Positions 50,665 to 60,315 of a stretch of DNA of 64,000 nucleotides are shown here, in pieces. Location: contig NZ_JARJHU010000003.1 of assembly GCF_029269825.1 (NCBI RefSeq), positions 224,475 through 288,474 on the forward strand. Direction: 5' to 3'. Both the position numbers and the translations under genes were made by a program. The notes beneath the pieces were generated by a model. The model was not told where the DNA came from. It did not search any database and saw only the letters and a list, made by a program, of their open reading frames with translations. Numbering within the stretch: the stretch's first letter is position 1; the number at the start of each line of letters is the position of its first letter. Source of the stretch: Pedobacter sp. JY14-1. Lineage in GTDB: Bacteria > Bacteroidota > Bacteroidia > Sphingobacteriales > Sphingobacteriaceae.

Positions 50665-53142
50665 TTAGAAAGGCTCTTCATCAGATCGCATTTCCTGCTG
50701 GTCCGTTTTTTTCTTTTTGCTGCCAAAGCTGGTTTTTCCAAACCTGTAGGAATAAGTAAGGCTGGCCATGGTGCCCTGCATCCTGCGACGGAAATCGATA
50801 ACGGTGTTGTTGGCGTCTGTAGTCATACTCCAGGCCCGCGTATTGAACACATCGCGCACATTCAGGCTCAGCGAAGACTTCTTGTCTTTGAAGTCATACT
50901 TTGCGCCTGCGTCAACTCCGTACATCGCGTTTCTTTTGCCCTGAGCCATTACTTCCGGTGCCCGGTAATCGCCCCTTAACTGCAAGGTAATTCCGTAGGG
51001 CAGCGTAAAGTTGTTGGTCAGGTTGGCGTTCCAGCTGAACCCCGAGTTTTCGACGATGCCGAATTCAGGCACACCAACGATCTTGTTCTGATAGAGGTTG
51101 ATGTTCCCGGTGAAATTCCAGGCTTTGGCGACATCTACACGACCGATCAGTTCCAGGCCGCTCGAATAATTACGCGTAAGGTTTTGCGGCGTTGTGATGG
51201 TAATGCCGTTTTCGTCGGGTTCGGTGCGCACCCGCTGGATCACGTCATCGGTCTGCCTCAGGTAGGCACTTGAAATCAGTGTCACCTTTTGCCAGAACTT
51301 ACTGTAACTGAGCTCAAATGCGTGCACGTCCTCTGGCCTGAGGTTTGGATTGCCCCTGCGGTAGTTCAGTGGGTCTGATACATCAAGGAAGGGATTGGTA
51401 TCCCAGCCCCTGGGCCTGTTGACACGACGGCTGTAGCTAAGCTGCACCTGCTGGTCGCCTTTGAATTTCTGTGTAAGGAAGACACTTGGATAAAGCCTGG
51501 TATAGGCGACTTTTCCCGGGACATGGCTGATCGCACCGGAATTGTCATATACACCGAGGCGGGTATCCAGCCTGGCGTCTTCTGCCCTAAGACCTATCTG
51601 GTAACCGAAGTTGTTCACCTGGTTCTGATAATTGAGGTACAGCGCATGTACCTGGTCTTTGTTGTTGAACTGATTGGTCAATGCAAAGTTCGGTACGTAT
51701 ACTCCGGTGAGTGCGTCCTGTAACTCGGAGAGGTTGCTGCTTTCTGATGTTCTGATCTGGCTCCGGTAACCGGCTTCGACCTTACCTGCTTTTCCTACAG
51801 GTAAAGTGTAGTCTGTTTGTATGTTGTAGTTCCGGTTAAAGCCATATCCGTCATTTCGCTGAATGTTGGGCAAGGTATTGCCTGTTCCGTCGCTCTCATA
51901 AAATTCGGTGTTATATAACTGAAGATTATCGTTGTCGCCTTCAGAGAAGCTGAAATTAAAGGTAAGTTCCTCCTTGGGCTTTTTAAATTTCTGGTTAAAA
52001 TCGAGACTAAGATCATAACTTCCGCCTGAGCCCAGATTGGTATTGTTCCTGTTGCTGAGGTTTACCGGATTCTTTGCCGCGTCAAGCTGGTCTATCTTCA
52101 GCAGTTCTGTACGGTCGTTGTCACGGATATTGAATCCGCCGGAGAAGCTGAGTATGCTTTTTTCGGAAAGGTTATAGTCTATGCCGGCTTTTACGTTATG
52201 GCCTTTTTCCAGCATATCGCCAGTCGTAAGCTGATTGGCATAGACAGTTGAGGAAAGCGGCTGTTTATAAAAGATGTTGCTGTAGCCGCCCCCTGTTCTG
52301 TTACCGTAACGATAACTGTAGTTGCCGTAAAGATTAACCTTGCTGTTCTGGAAGCTTAGACTGGTATTGGCGTTATAGTTATCGCGGTTACCGGCAGTCA
52401 GTGCTGCCGATCCGTTCAGTCCCAGTTTCTTATTCTTCTTGAGGACGATATTGATGATGCCCGACTGGCCCTCCGCATCATATTTGGCTGAAGGGTTGGT
52501 GATCACTTCAACACTCTCAATGGAGCTGGCAGGAATTGACTGGAGGATCTGGGCAACGCTGCCCCCTGCGATAAGAGAGGGCTTGCCGTCGATCAGTACC
52601 CTGACACCTGTCGAACCCCTGAGGCTGACATTTCCGTCGATATCGGTCTGGATCGAAGGAACATTCTGGAGTAAGTCCGAAGCGGAGCCTCCTTCGCTTA
52701 CCAGACTCTGGTCAACGGAAAACACTTTTTTGTCGATACCCAGTTGCATCGTACTTTTCTGAGCAGTAACCTGCACCTCATTAAGTACCGTGCCTTTTGA
52801 AGGCTTCATTCTGATGGTGCCGAGGTTGACCGGCTGGTCAGATACCTGCAGGGAATCGCGGACCATGGTCTGATAACCGATATAGCTTAGTTTAAAGGTA
52901 TATACTCCCTTTGCCAGTGCGGCTATGTTCAGGTTGCCGTCAGCATCTGTTTGTGCTCCTTTGACTACGGCTTTTGTTTTCCTGTTCAGGACCACAGCCG
53001 TAGCAAACGGAATGGTCTCGCCGCTTTGCGCATCCATCACTTTTGCCGTTATTCTGGCACTGGTAGTCTGGGCGCCGCCTTCCAGGGGGAATAAGTAAAA
53101 TACGGTAATAATCAGTAAAAATAGTCTTTGGTAATTCTTCAT
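50665..53142 (-). CDS. Outer membrane beta-barrel protein, TonB-receptor-like (OMP_b-brl_3 type)
   Basis: An 825-aa outer membrane protein. Signal peptide about 1-25, a carboxypeptidase-regulatory-like domain about 27-110, a plug about 120-230 (LLQNVPSIQTDIDGNVSLRG then VLIDGKPSLI) and a 22-strand barrel. It belongs to the same group as the 934-aa barrel at 33073-35877. No GLPGLI partner is adjacent; the next gene downstream is a NUDIX hydrolase. The ligand is unknown. The intergenic region upstream (53143-53273) has a 6-bp stem (TCCCTT/AAGGGA at about 53148-53165) and no clear operator. Confidence 0.9.
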   Translation of the reverse strand: MKNYQRLFLLIITVFYLFPLEGGAQTTSARITAKVMDAQSGETIPFATAVVLNRKTKAVVKGAQTDADGNLNIAALAKGVYTFKLSYIGYQTMVRDSLQVSDQPVNLGTIRMKPSKGTVLNEVQVTAQKSTMQLGIDKKVFSVDQSLVSEGGSASDLLQNVPSIQTDIDGNVSLRGSTGVRVLIDGKPSLIAGGSVAQILQSIPASSIESVEVITNPSAKYDAEGQSGIINIVLKKNKKLGLNGSAALTAGNRDNYNANTSLSFQNSKVNLYGNYSYRYGNRTGGGYSNIFYKQPLSSTVYANQLTTGDMLEKGHNVKAGIDYNLSEKSILSFSGGFNIRDNDRTELLKIDQLDAAKNPVNLSNRNNTNLGSGGSYDLSLDFNQKFKKPKEELTFNFSFSEGDNDNLQLYNTEFYESDGTGNTLPNIQRNDGYGFNRNYNIQTDYTLPVGKAGKVEAGYRSQIRTSESSNLSELQDALTGVYVPNFALTNQFNNKDQVHALYLNYQNQVNNFGYQIGLRAEDARLDTRLGVYDNSGAISHVPGKVAYTRLYPSVFLTQKFKGDQQVQLSYSRRVNRPRGWDTNPFLDVSDPLNYRRGNPNLRPEDVHAFELSYSKFWQKVTLISSAYLRQTDDVIQRVRTEPDENGITITTPQNLTRNYSSGLELIGRVDVAKAWNFTGNINLYQNKIVGVPEFGIVENSGFSWNANLTNNFTLPYGITLQLRGDYRAPEVMAQGKRNAMYGVDAGAKYDFKDKKSSLSLNVRDVFNTRAWSMTTDANNTVIDFRRRMQGTMASLTYSYRFGKTSFGSKKKKTDQQEMRSDEEPF

Positions 53143-53273
53143 CTCAGGTCCCTTGTGTATAAGGGAGACAAAGAAAAGGGGCCTAAGTTTAAAAAAGGAG
53201 GCAGTAACTATTTTATTACACCAAAAAGCAGTTGTGAAAGTAAAATTATTGTTAACCGGCAGGTCCTTGCAGA

Positions 53274-53555
53274 CTAATCAACGGAAACAGTAAGCCCTTC
53301 CTGCTGAAGGATCTTCCGGTAAACCTCCATTTCGGTAAAAGAGCCCTCTAAAACGGCACATTTACCTTTGTTGTGTACCTCCCAGGCGATCTTTTCTGCC
53401 TGATGTTCGGAATAGTCGAGGTATTTCATCATGCAATGGATCACATGGTCAAACGTATTCACATCATCATTCCACAGGATCAGCCGGTGGATGGTCTTCA
53501 GGGAGGTAAGGATTTCTTCGAGTGTAAATGTTTCTTCCTTTGTTTCGGTTGACAT
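53274..53555 (-). CDS. clpS: ATP-dependent Clp protease adaptor ClpS
   Basis: A 93-aa adaptor that delivers N-degron substrates to ClpAP/ClpCP. The core is LWNDDVNTFDHVIHCMMKYLDYSEHQAEKIAWEVHNKGKC, containing the family DDVNTFDHV motif, where the N-degron and Clp contacts lie. The N-terminal about 25 residues are flexible and acidic, needed to act on the Clp ATPase. It is monocistronic, 131 nt from the barrel gene. Identification is secure. Confidence 0.95.
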   Translation of the reverse strand: MSTETKEETFTLEEILTSLKTIHRLILWNDDVNTFDHVIHCMMKYLDYSEHQAEKIAWEVHNKGKCAVLEGSFTEMEVYRKILQQEGLTVSVD

Positions 53556-53635
53556 TCTGCAAAAATACGCTTAATTCAAAATATTGTTGCAGCTAAGATT
53601 TTTTTTGCTTAAAATTTGCAGTAAAGCCAAATGTT

Positions 53636-54682
53636 ATGCAGCGTTCAAGAATTGCCGGAATAGGTTATTACGTACCTGAGAATATCTATACCAATAGTGA
53701 TCTGGCGCGGTTCATGGAGACGAGCGATGAATGGATACAAGAGCGAACGGGAATCAGGGAGCGCCGTTTTGCCGACCGGCTGGAAGAGACGACGACCACG
53801 ATGGGAATAGCCGCGGCGAAGGTTGCGATGGAGCGTGCAGAAACGACTCCTGAAGAGATAGATTTTATTGTGTTTGCCACCCTGAGCCCTGACTACTACT
53901 TTCCGGGATGTGGTGTGCTGGTGCAACGGGAAATGAAAATGAAGGAAATAGGGGCCCTGGATATCCGCAACCAGTGCTCGGGGTTTGTTTATGCCTTGTC
54001 TGTCGCCGATCAGTTCATTAAAACAGGGATGTATAAAAACATCCTGGTTGTGGGTAGCGAGAAGCATTCCTTTGCTATGGATTTTAATACCAGGAGCCGT
54101 AATGTATCGGTGATCTTCGGAGACGGTGCGGGTGCTGTAGTCTTACAACCGGCACAGGAGGAAGGGCAGGGCATACTGAGTACGCACCTGCACAGCGATG
54201 GTGCCGAAGCTGAACTGCTGGCGATGTATTACCCGGGGGCGCATGCCAATAAATGGCTGAAGGACAAACCCGGATATCCGGAGCAGGAACTGGGCGGGTT
54301 GTTCCTCACAGCGGAACAGCTGAGCGGCGGCGCGGCTCTGCCTTTCATGGACGGGCCGGCGGTATTCAAAAAGGCAGTCGTAAAATTCCCCGAGGTGATC
54401 AGGGAGGCCCTGGAGGCAAATGGTCTTTCTGCAGGTGATATTGACCTGCTGGTTCCCCACCAGGCAAACCTGCGGATCAGCCAGTATGTACAGCAGACGC
54501 TGGGCCTGGAAGACAGGCAGGTGTTCAATAACATTCAGCGTTATGGTAACACTACTGCTGCGTCGGTGCCCATTGCTTTGTGCGAGGCCTGGGAAGCGGG
54601 GAGGATAAAGCCAGGTGATCTGGTCTGTCTGGCTGCATTCGGCTCCGGCTTTGCCTGGGGGAGTGCACTGATCAGATGGTAA
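53636..54682 (+). CDS. 3-oxoacyl-ACP synthase III (KAS III / FabH-like)
   Basis: A 348-aa thiolase-fold condensing enzyme that starts fatty acid or polyketide chains. The catalytic triad is intact: C114 in RNQCSGFVYAL, H275 in PHQANLRIS and N305 in QRYGNTTAAS. The N-terminus (RIAGIGYYVPENIYTN) and GIRERR are typical of FabH. Whether it is the housekeeping FabH or a second KAS III cannot be decided here, since no other fab genes are nearby. It has its own promoter region; a partial -7 (AAAATTTG, 53611-53618) with TTG at 53587-53589 (spacer 21) precedes it. Confidence 0.92.
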   Translation: MQRSRIAGIGYYVPENIYTNSDLARFMETSDEWIQERTGIRERRFADRLEETTTTMGIAAAKVAMERAETTPEEIDFIVFATLSPDYYFPGCGVLVQREMKMKEIGALDIRNQCSGFVYALSVADQFIKTGMYKNILVVGSEKHSFAMDFNTRSRNVSVIFGDGAGAVVLQPAQEEGQGILSTHLHSDGAEAELLAMYYPGAHANKWLKDKPGYPEQELGGLFLTAEQLSGGAALPFMDGPAVFKKAVVKFPEVIREALEANGLSAGDIDLLVPHQANLRISQYVQQTLGLEDRQVFNNIQRYGNTTAASVPIALCEAWEAGRIKPGDLVCLAAFGSGFAWGSALIRW

Positions 54683-54692
54683 CTTCGTCTCT

Positions 54693-55568
54693 CTAACTCC
54701 CCTTCGCCGAGCGGGTCATTTGTTCAAGCATATCCCACATTTCATCCGGAACGGCTTCCAGGCCGTTGAACTGGCCGGCTCCCTGCAGCCATTCTCCGCC
54801 ATCTATAGTAATGACCTCACCGTTGATGTAGCCTGCAAAATCGCTGACCAGGAAGGCCGCCAGGTTGGCCAGTTCCTGGTGGTCACCTACCCGTTTCAGG
54901 GGAACACGGTTCTTAAAATCGAATTTTTCAGCCAGGTCACCGGGCAATAGCCTTTCCCAGGCACCTTTGGTCGGAAAAGGTCCCGGCGCGATCGCATTGC
55001 TGCGGATCCCATATTTCCCCCATTCGGCTGCCAGTGACCGGGTCATGGCCAGGACGCCGCCTTTGGCACATGCGGAAGGCACGACGTAGGCAGAGCCGGT
55101 AAAGGCATAAGTCGTAACGATGTTCAGGATACTGGCGGCTTGCTTTTCCTTGATCCAGTGCTTTCCGAAAGCCAGCGCGCAGTTTGCCGATCCCTTCAGA
55201 ACGATGTCGATAATGCTGGAAAATGCATTGGCAGATAGCCTTTCCGTAGGAGATATGAAATTTCCGGCAGCGTTGTTCAGCAATACATCTGCGCGGCCAA
55301 AGTTCTTGAGCGTTTCGGACAGCATATGATCGACTTCTTCATAATTCCTGACGTCGCAGGGCACCGGAAGCACCTTACCACCGGTAGCCGCTTCCATTTC
55401 CTTTGCCGACTGCTCCAGTACTTCTGCTTTTCTGCTGGTAATGACAAGGTTAGCGCCAAGTTGAAGAAAATACAATCCCATGGCCCGGCCAAGTCCCGTA
55501 CCTCCGCCGGTAACTACAATGGTCTTGTCTTTAAGCGCGTCTTCGCGAAGCATTGGCTGATTGTACAT
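54693..55568 (-). CDS. SDR family 2,4-dienoyl-CoA reductase-like oxidoreductase
   Basis: A 291-aa short-chain dehydrogenase. NADP-binding motif TGGGTGLGRAMG, NNAAGNF, and the DECR-type active region SAYVVPSACAKGGVLAMTRSLAAEWG, in which the usual Tyr of YxxxK is replaced as in dienoyl-CoA reductases. The C-terminal INGEVITIDGGEWLQGAGQFN is also of this group. It is 2 nt from the enoyl-CoA hydratase gene (downstream of it on the minus strand), consistent with beta-oxidation of unsaturated fatty acids. The exact substrate is inferred from family and context. Confidence 0.9.
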   Translation of the reverse strand: MYNQPMLREDALKDKTIVVTGGGTGLGRAMGLYFLQLGANLVITSRKAEVLEQSAKEMEAATGGKVLPVPCDVRNYEEVDHMLSETLKNFGRADVLLNNAAGNFISPTERLSANAFSSIIDIVLKGSANCALAFGKHWIKEKQAASILNIVTTYAFTGSAYVVPSACAKGGVLAMTRSLAAEWGKYGIRSNAIAPGPFPTKGAWERLLPGDLAEKFDFKNRVPLKRVGDHQELANLAAFLVSDFAGYINGEVITIDGGEWLQGAGQFNGLEAVPDEMWDMLEQMTRSAKGS

Positions 55569-55570
55569 GG

Positions 55571-56332
55571 CTATTTCTTTTGAAGGTTATCGATCAGGTT
55601 CTTTAAGATCGCCCGGGTAGCGGGTGACCACCATTGCCGGAGCATGGCAGCAAGTTCTTCTGTCTGATCGGAGCCTGCCGCTGCGATCAGTTCTTTCCGG
55701 ATATTGAGCTTGCTTTGAGTCCAGGTATTCCTTTCCATAGCCATGTATCTTCTGGCTTTCCGCTCTGCAGCCGTGAGAATCCCCCCTGGATTGGCCAGTT
55801 CGTCGACCAGACCCGCATGTAGTGCCTCGGCAGGGTTGAACAACTTTCCTTCCAGCAAGGCACGGGAAGCTTGGGCCTGTCCGAGCCAGAATGAACAAAG
55901 CTTAAAGATACTGTTAGGGACGATGATGCCTACTGGCACCTCGTTCAGGCCAATAATGTAATTGCCTTCAGCCATAACCCGGTGGTCACAGGCAAGCGCG
56001 ATCACGCAGCCGCCTGCCGGGCTGTGTCCGTTAATGGCTGCGATAAGCGGTTTTCTGAAGGCGACCAGGGAAGCCACAAAGTCAAGGAACAGCTTCCAGA
56101 AGTCTTCAGCCTCCTGTTCACTGTAATTGTACAGTTCGATCAGGTCCAGTCCGGCGGAGAAAAAGCCTTCTTTTCCGGTTAGGATTACCGCTGCGATATT
56201 TGGATCTGCTGAAATGTTGCCCAGCATATCTTTCAGTTCGGTGATCATCTCCCTGTTCAGGGCGTTGGACCGGCCTCTGTCCATGGTGATGATGGCCAGC
56301 TGATCTTTTACAGTAACTTTGATGGTGTTCAT
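55571..56332 (-). CDS. Enoyl-CoA hydratase/isomerase family protein
   Basis: A 253-aa crotonase-fold enzyme. The oxyanion hole is formed by FFSAGLDLIEL and the GHSPAGGCVIALACDHRVM segment. Catalytic acidic residues of canonical hydratases are not clearly in place around NEVPVG, so isomerase activity is equally possible. It is first in an operon with the dienoyl-CoA reductase-like gene (2-nt gap), fitting beta-oxidation of unsaturated or odd substrates. It follows the MG2-plug gene by 7 nt. Family is secure, reaction type uncertain. Confidence 0.9.
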   Translation of the reverse strand: MNTIKVTVKDQLAIITMDRGRSNALNREMITELKDMLGNISADPNIAAVILTGKEGFFSAGLDLIELYNYSEQEAEDFWKLFLDFVASLVAFRKPLIAAINGHSPAGGCVIALACDHRVMAEGNYIIGLNEVPVGIIVPNSIFKLCSFWLGQAQASRALLEGKLFNPAEALHAGLVDELANPGGILTAAERKARRYMAMERNTWTQSKLNIRKELIAAAGSDQTEELAAMLRQWWSPATRAILKNLIDNLQKK

Positions 56333-56339
56333 GCGTTGT

Positions 56340-59024
56340 TTAGTTTACTTGATAAGTATATACAGACCTGCCCAGGTTGCCGCTCGCATCTATGCCTTCG
56401 ACTACTACCCGGTAAGTGCCGGTAAGGTCTGAATTGTAAAAGCTTACCTTTCCACTTCCCTTGCCGGTTGCCACATGCGGGTTCCAGTAAATGGTGCTCC
56501 GCAGGTCGGGCGTATCGCTGGCAACTTCATATTTAGGGGAATAGAATTCCCTGGGCGTATAGAAGCCTTTCGGAGAATAGGTGACGATACCAGGTGTAAT
56601 GGATGGAAGCCCTGAGCTGCCACTGCCCCTTTTAGTGGTAATGACAAGTACGCCACCGCCGCCACGCATCCCATAGATCGCTGTATAGTTGACAGATTTC
56701 AGGATTTCTATTGTTTCTACGTCAAATGGATTGATATTGTCGAGGAAGTCGGGCTCGGTAGGCATACCGTCAATGACAATCTGCATGGGCGAATTGCCGT
56801 TCCTGAGCAGGTAGGCCATGCCATTTCTGATCATAAGACCCGCAACCCTGCCTTGCAGGCATTGGGAAAGTGTCGTGCAGTTCTGTAATTGTTCGGTTGT
56901 GATCACTGCATCGGCATTGCCGGCCCCATTCAGGTTGGAAGAATTTTTGGCCGGATTCTTCTTCTCGGTGATATTCACTTCCTTCAGGGTAATACTTTTT
57001 TCCAACATGCCGCTTTTTCGCATCTGATCAAAATAATCAATGCTCTGCTTCAGATAGGCAGACAGGGCACCGTTAACGTTTACTTCTATATCGCCTGTAT
57101 TCTTGCTTTTGGTGACGATCTGACCCGCAACCAGGTCGAGCTTGATATCCACATTTTTTTTATCTCTTGCGTTTCTGGCCTGGACAATGAAACGGGTGCT
57201 GTCATTGAAGACCAGGTTGTCAAAGCTAAACCTTCCCCCGGCATTGGTAACGGTGTCCATCGCGAAAATGCCTCCCGAGGAAGAAAAGAGCATGACTTTG
57301 CTGTTGGGTGAGGGCTTGCCGCCATAAGTGGTTACCGTACCGCTGATCTTAAGCGTCTTTTCAGGCTGGAACCGGATCACCGGTGCAGCTCCTGCAATGA
57401 TGTTCTTCCACAGGAACCTTCTCCAGCCCTGCGTCAGCATCAGGTTGTCGAGATCACTGCTGGTCTGCTGATCATCTTTCAGAAAATAGTAGTTGGGCTT
57501 TTCTACATAACCGGCAATGTCCGAAGTCAGCAGGAGACTGGTCAGAATATTGCTTTCATTGTTTTCATCGGGCGTAACCGCGGCGTTTGCCGTCACTGCC
57601 ACAGAAAAAGAACCCTCGGCAGGCTGATTTTCCAGGGCAGCACTGATGTCCAGTTCCACCTTTTCCCTTTTATGATATTGTTGCTGACCAGCGCTTACTT
57701 TAAGGTCCAGCAGGCCCGATTTACTTTTTAAGAAGACAAGTCTTTCGCTTACGGGAATATTGTCTGCGGAAAACAAGGTAAACTGGACAATCCCTGCGGG
57801 CAGGTCTTTTTTCGGGATGGAAGTCAGGATCAGTTGTTTCTGCGCGCTGGCCCTGGACACGAAATAAACATTGCCGTTGTTCTGCGCAACCAGCTTGAGT
57901 TCTCCTGTTCCTGTGAGGCCCTGGCTTAGCATGATCTTGATCACAATCTTATCTTCGGTCTGGCTAATGTTCAGGACGTAACCCTGGCTAAATGCCTTAG
58001 GCAGATCAAAGCTTTTTTCAGATCCGTCCTTAAAGCTTACCGTGGCCCTGTACATTTTCCCCGGCTGAGGGTTCAGTATAAAATTGCCCATTCCGAGGTG
58101 AGTAGTATTGTACTTGCTGATTTCCTGCCCGGAATCATCGGTGATGATACCTGTAATATCTTCGCCAAGACCAGCGGCATTTACCGATTTGACGCCCAAT
58201 TTCGAAGGCAGGTTTTCTACCAGGCTGCCGCCTTCAGGGAAAAACTGCACATCTACAGCATCAGAGGTGGCGGTTACCGGTATTTGCTTGGTCACTTTCC
58301 TTCCGTTTAGTATATCCAGCGTCGTGACGATCCTGCCGGACCGGTAAAGCGAAGGCAAAGTATTCAGAAAGCTGATTTCTGCGTTGCCATCCTTATCTGT
58401 CGTTGTTTTTCCCTTTGCAACGCTCCTGAAGTTCAGCTGCACATCGTAACTGACTTCTTGTCCGGCATAAGGAATCCCTTCCCTGTTGGTATATCTGATC
58501 AGCGCTTTGACCTTTTCCGCTGTGTTATCTTTCTGGAATGTATAGCGGGATCTGGTGAATACGTCATTGGCCCAGGAGTTGCCGATCTTTATCGTCTTGT
58601 CGAAGAAAAAATCGGTGCCAGCATTACGCATCCATTGGGTATAGGCACGGATACGGTAGTTGCCTTCTGAAAGTGAGTCGGGCAGTTTGAAATCTCCCCA
58701 GCTGATCCCCGACACGAGCGGTAAACGGAGTTGTTTTTTTACAGAGTCCTTCTCGTTGATCAGCTCTACATACAGCACATTGCTGATGTCGGATAACCTG
58801 GAACTTTGTGCGTTAATGACGTAGGCCTTAAACCAGATGTTGTCGCCGATGGCGTAATAGGGTTTATCAAGATGGAGGTGGACTTTTTCCTGGGGATATT
58901 TTTCATTGTAGGCCTCCAGCTTCTTTAACAGGGCTGCAAAAGGATCTTCGTCCGTCTTATAAGCAAAGCCTGCTGCAATGACCAGCAGGAAAAATGCGGT
59001 ACGGAAGGCAAACTTCAGTTTCAT
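56340..59024 (-). CDS. Exported MG2-domain protein with TonB-receptor plug but no barrel
   Basis: An 894-aa exported protein. Signal peptide about 1-22, then an alpha-2-macroglobulin-like MG2 domain (HLDKPYYAIGDNIWFKAYVIN through GNYRIRAYTQWM) and further beta-sandwich domains; a carboxypeptidase-regulatory-like domain (about 560-640); then a complete receptor-plug region (about 690-800: CLQGRVAGLMIRNG, IVIDGMPTEPDF, VETIEILKSVNYTAIYGMRGGGGVLVI) but no barrel after it. This domain set is known in Bacteroidota. It is probably anchored at the cell surface or periplasmic and may bind a receptor or partner through the plug. It is upstream of the hydratase gene by 7 nt. Function unknown. Confidence 0.85.
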   Translation of the reverse strand: MKLKFAFRTAFFLLVIAAGFAYKTDEDPFAALLKKLEAYNEKYPQEKVHLHLDKPYYAIGDNIWFKAYVINAQSSRLSDISNVLYVELINEKDSVKKQLRLPLVSGISWGDFKLPDSLSEGNYRIRAYTQWMRNAGTDFFFDKTIKIGNSWANDVFTRSRYTFQKDNTAEKVKALIRYTNREGIPYAGQEVSYDVQLNFRSVAKGKTTTDKDGNAEISFLNTLPSLYRSGRIVTTLDILNGRKVTKQIPVTATSDAVDVQFFPEGGSLVENLPSKLGVKSVNAAGLGEDITGIITDDSGQEISKYNTTHLGMGNFILNPQPGKMYRATVSFKDGSEKSFDLPKAFSQGYVLNISQTEDKIVIKIMLSQGLTGTGELKLVAQNNGNVYFVSRASAQKQLILTSIPKKDLPAGIVQFTLFSADNIPVSERLVFLKSKSGLLDLKVSAGQQQYHKREKVELDISAALENQPAEGSFSVAVTANAAVTPDENNESNILTSLLLTSDIAGYVEKPNYYFLKDDQQTSSDLDNLMLTQGWRRFLWKNIIAGAAPVIRFQPEKTLKISGTVTTYGGKPSPNSKVMLFSSSGGIFAMDTVTNAGGRFSFDNLVFNDSTRFIVQARNARDKKNVDIKLDLVAGQIVTKSKNTGDIEVNVNGALSAYLKQSIDYFDQMRKSGMLEKSITLKEVNITEKKNPAKNSSNLNGAGNADAVITTEQLQNCTTLSQCLQGRVAGLMIRNGMAYLLRNGNSPMQIVIDGMPTEPDFLDNINPFDVETIEILKSVNYTAIYGMRGGGGVLVITTKRGSGSSGLPSITPGIVTYSPKGFYTPREFYSPKYEVASDTPDLRSTIYWNPHVATGKGSGKVSFYNSDLTGTYRVVVEGIDASGNLGRSVYTYQVN

Positions 59025-59062
59025 AGGAAAGCAACGCTGGAAAAACGTGCTTAATATACTAA

Positions 59063-59599
59063 CTAAAACTTATTCTTCCACATCATGCTTTCTACTGGTC
59101 TGGTCGTTTTATTGTTGTACTTGGCATTCCCTTTAACATTGTAAAGGGTTTCTATTTCTCCCTCGATCTTAAAATAGATCAGTTGTCCGATGGGCATCCC
59201 TGCATATATTCTTACGGGTTGCGCACAGGAAATTTCCAGTGTCCAGGTATTACAGAACCCCACATCACCCTTGCCTGCGGTGGCATGGATGTCGATGCCA
59301 AGCCGTCCCGTACTTGATTTGCCTTCCAGGAAGGGAATATGCTGGTGGGTTTCGGTATATTCCAGTGTAACACCAAGATACAGCGTGCCTGGCTGCAGCA
59401 CATAACCTTCTCTGGGTATTTCAAAATGCTCGATCTGATTGTGTGCCTTTGCATCCAGGACCCGGTCTTTGTAAGTAGCCAGGTACTTCCCCAGGTGGAC
59501 ATCATAAGAATTGGTGCCAAGGCATTCAGGATTAAAGGGTTCGATAATAATGTTCCCCTTTTCTATCTCTTCTAATATCCGTTTGTCAGAAAGTATCAT
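59063..59599 (-). CDS. dcd: dCTP deaminase
   Basis: A 178-aa enzyme that deaminates dCTP to dUTP, feeding dTMP synthesis. The active-site loop is EGKSSTGRLGIDIHATAGKGDVGF, with the glutamate and arginine of this family. The N-terminal ILSDKRILEEIEKG and FNPECLGTNSYDVHLG are the family start. Some relatives also hydrolyse dUTP; the sequence does not exclude that. It is divergent from the phosphopantetheinyl transferase gene. Identification is secure. Confidence 0.95.
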   Translation of the reverse strand: MILSDKRILEEIEKGNIIIEPFNPECLGTNSYDVHLGKYLATYKDRVLDAKAHNQIEHFEIPREGYVLQPGTLYLGVTLEYTETHQHIPFLEGKSSTGRLGIDIHATAGKGDVGFCNTWTLEISCAQPVRIYAGMPIGQLIYFKIEGEIETLYNVKGNAKYNNKTTRPVESMMWKNKF

Positions 59600-59637
59600 T
59601 TTGCAAGCATTTGGACGAAATTATGATTAATTTAAGA

Positions 59638-59645
59638 TACTTTTG
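59638..59645 (+). promoter_or_regulatory. -7 element TACTTTTG upstream of the phosphopantetheinyl transferase
   Basis: An exact TAnnTTTG, 20 nt before the ATG. A TTTG at 59610-59613 would be a -33 with a 24-bp spacer, slightly long. Confidence 0.5.
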
Positions 59646-59665
59646 CATTGTTTTTCTAAATAGAG

Positions 59666-60307
59666 ATGCCCGTAATTTTGAACAAACAGATTGATGAGGA
59701 TACCGTGCTGGGCGTATGGAAAATTGAGGAAACCGAAGCGCAGTTGCGCGCTGCACTTCAGTTAAGGCAACATGAGCATGACCTCATTTCTACCCTGAAC
59801 AGCGGCAAGCGCCTGCTGCACTGGTTAAGCACCAGGGTTCTGCTCCGGTCTATGCTGCATACCTCAGAATACATCGATTGCAGGGTCGATGAACATGGTA
59901 AGCCTTATCTCCCGGGTCTGGGATACCATATCTCGCTTAGCCATTCTTATGACTATGCTGCAGTGATGATCGGAAAGACGAAGGCGGTAGGAGTCGATAT
60001 TGAACTGATTAAGCATAAGATCAGGGGTATACGGAATAAGTTTCTTTCTGATTCGGAGCTGGCCCAAAAACAGATCGGCGATAATATTGAAGGTTTATAT
60101 GTCTGCTGGTGTGCCAAGGAAGCAATTTACAAATGGAACGGCAGAAAGGGGCTCGAGTTTAAACGGGATATCCACATCCGGCCATTCCGGCTCAAAACCA
60201 GCGGCAATCTGGAGGTTGCGGTTGACCTGCCGGACGGGCCCCGTCAGTTAACCGTCGAATATTTTAAGGTAGGGGCAGATTACATGCTCGGATATACTGT
60301 AGGCTGA
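59666..60307 (+). CDS. 4'-phosphopantetheinyl transferase family protein
   Basis: A 213-aa enzyme that moves the phosphopantetheine arm from CoA to a carrier protein. Sfp-like motifs are intact: D111 and E113 in VGVDIELI and W148-K151-E152 in WCAKEAIYKWNGRKG. HISLSHSYDYAAV precedes. It is one chain of Sfp length, so it can serve fatty-acid or secondary-metabolite carriers; no carrier protein is adjacent. It is 8 nt from lipB on the same strand, so the two are probably cotranscribed. Confidence 0.92.
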   Translation: MPVILNKQIDEDTVLGVWKIEETEAQLRAALQLRQHEHDLISTLNSGKRLLHWLSTRVLLRSMLHTSEYIDCRVDEHGKPYLPGLGYHISLSHSYDYAAVMIGKTKAVGVDIELIKHKIRGIRNKFLSDSELAQKQIGDNIEGLYVCWCAKEAIYKWNGRKGLEFKRDIHIRPFRLKTSGNLEVAVDLPDGPRQLTVEYFKVGADYMLGYTVG

Positions 60308-60315
60308 CAGAGAAA

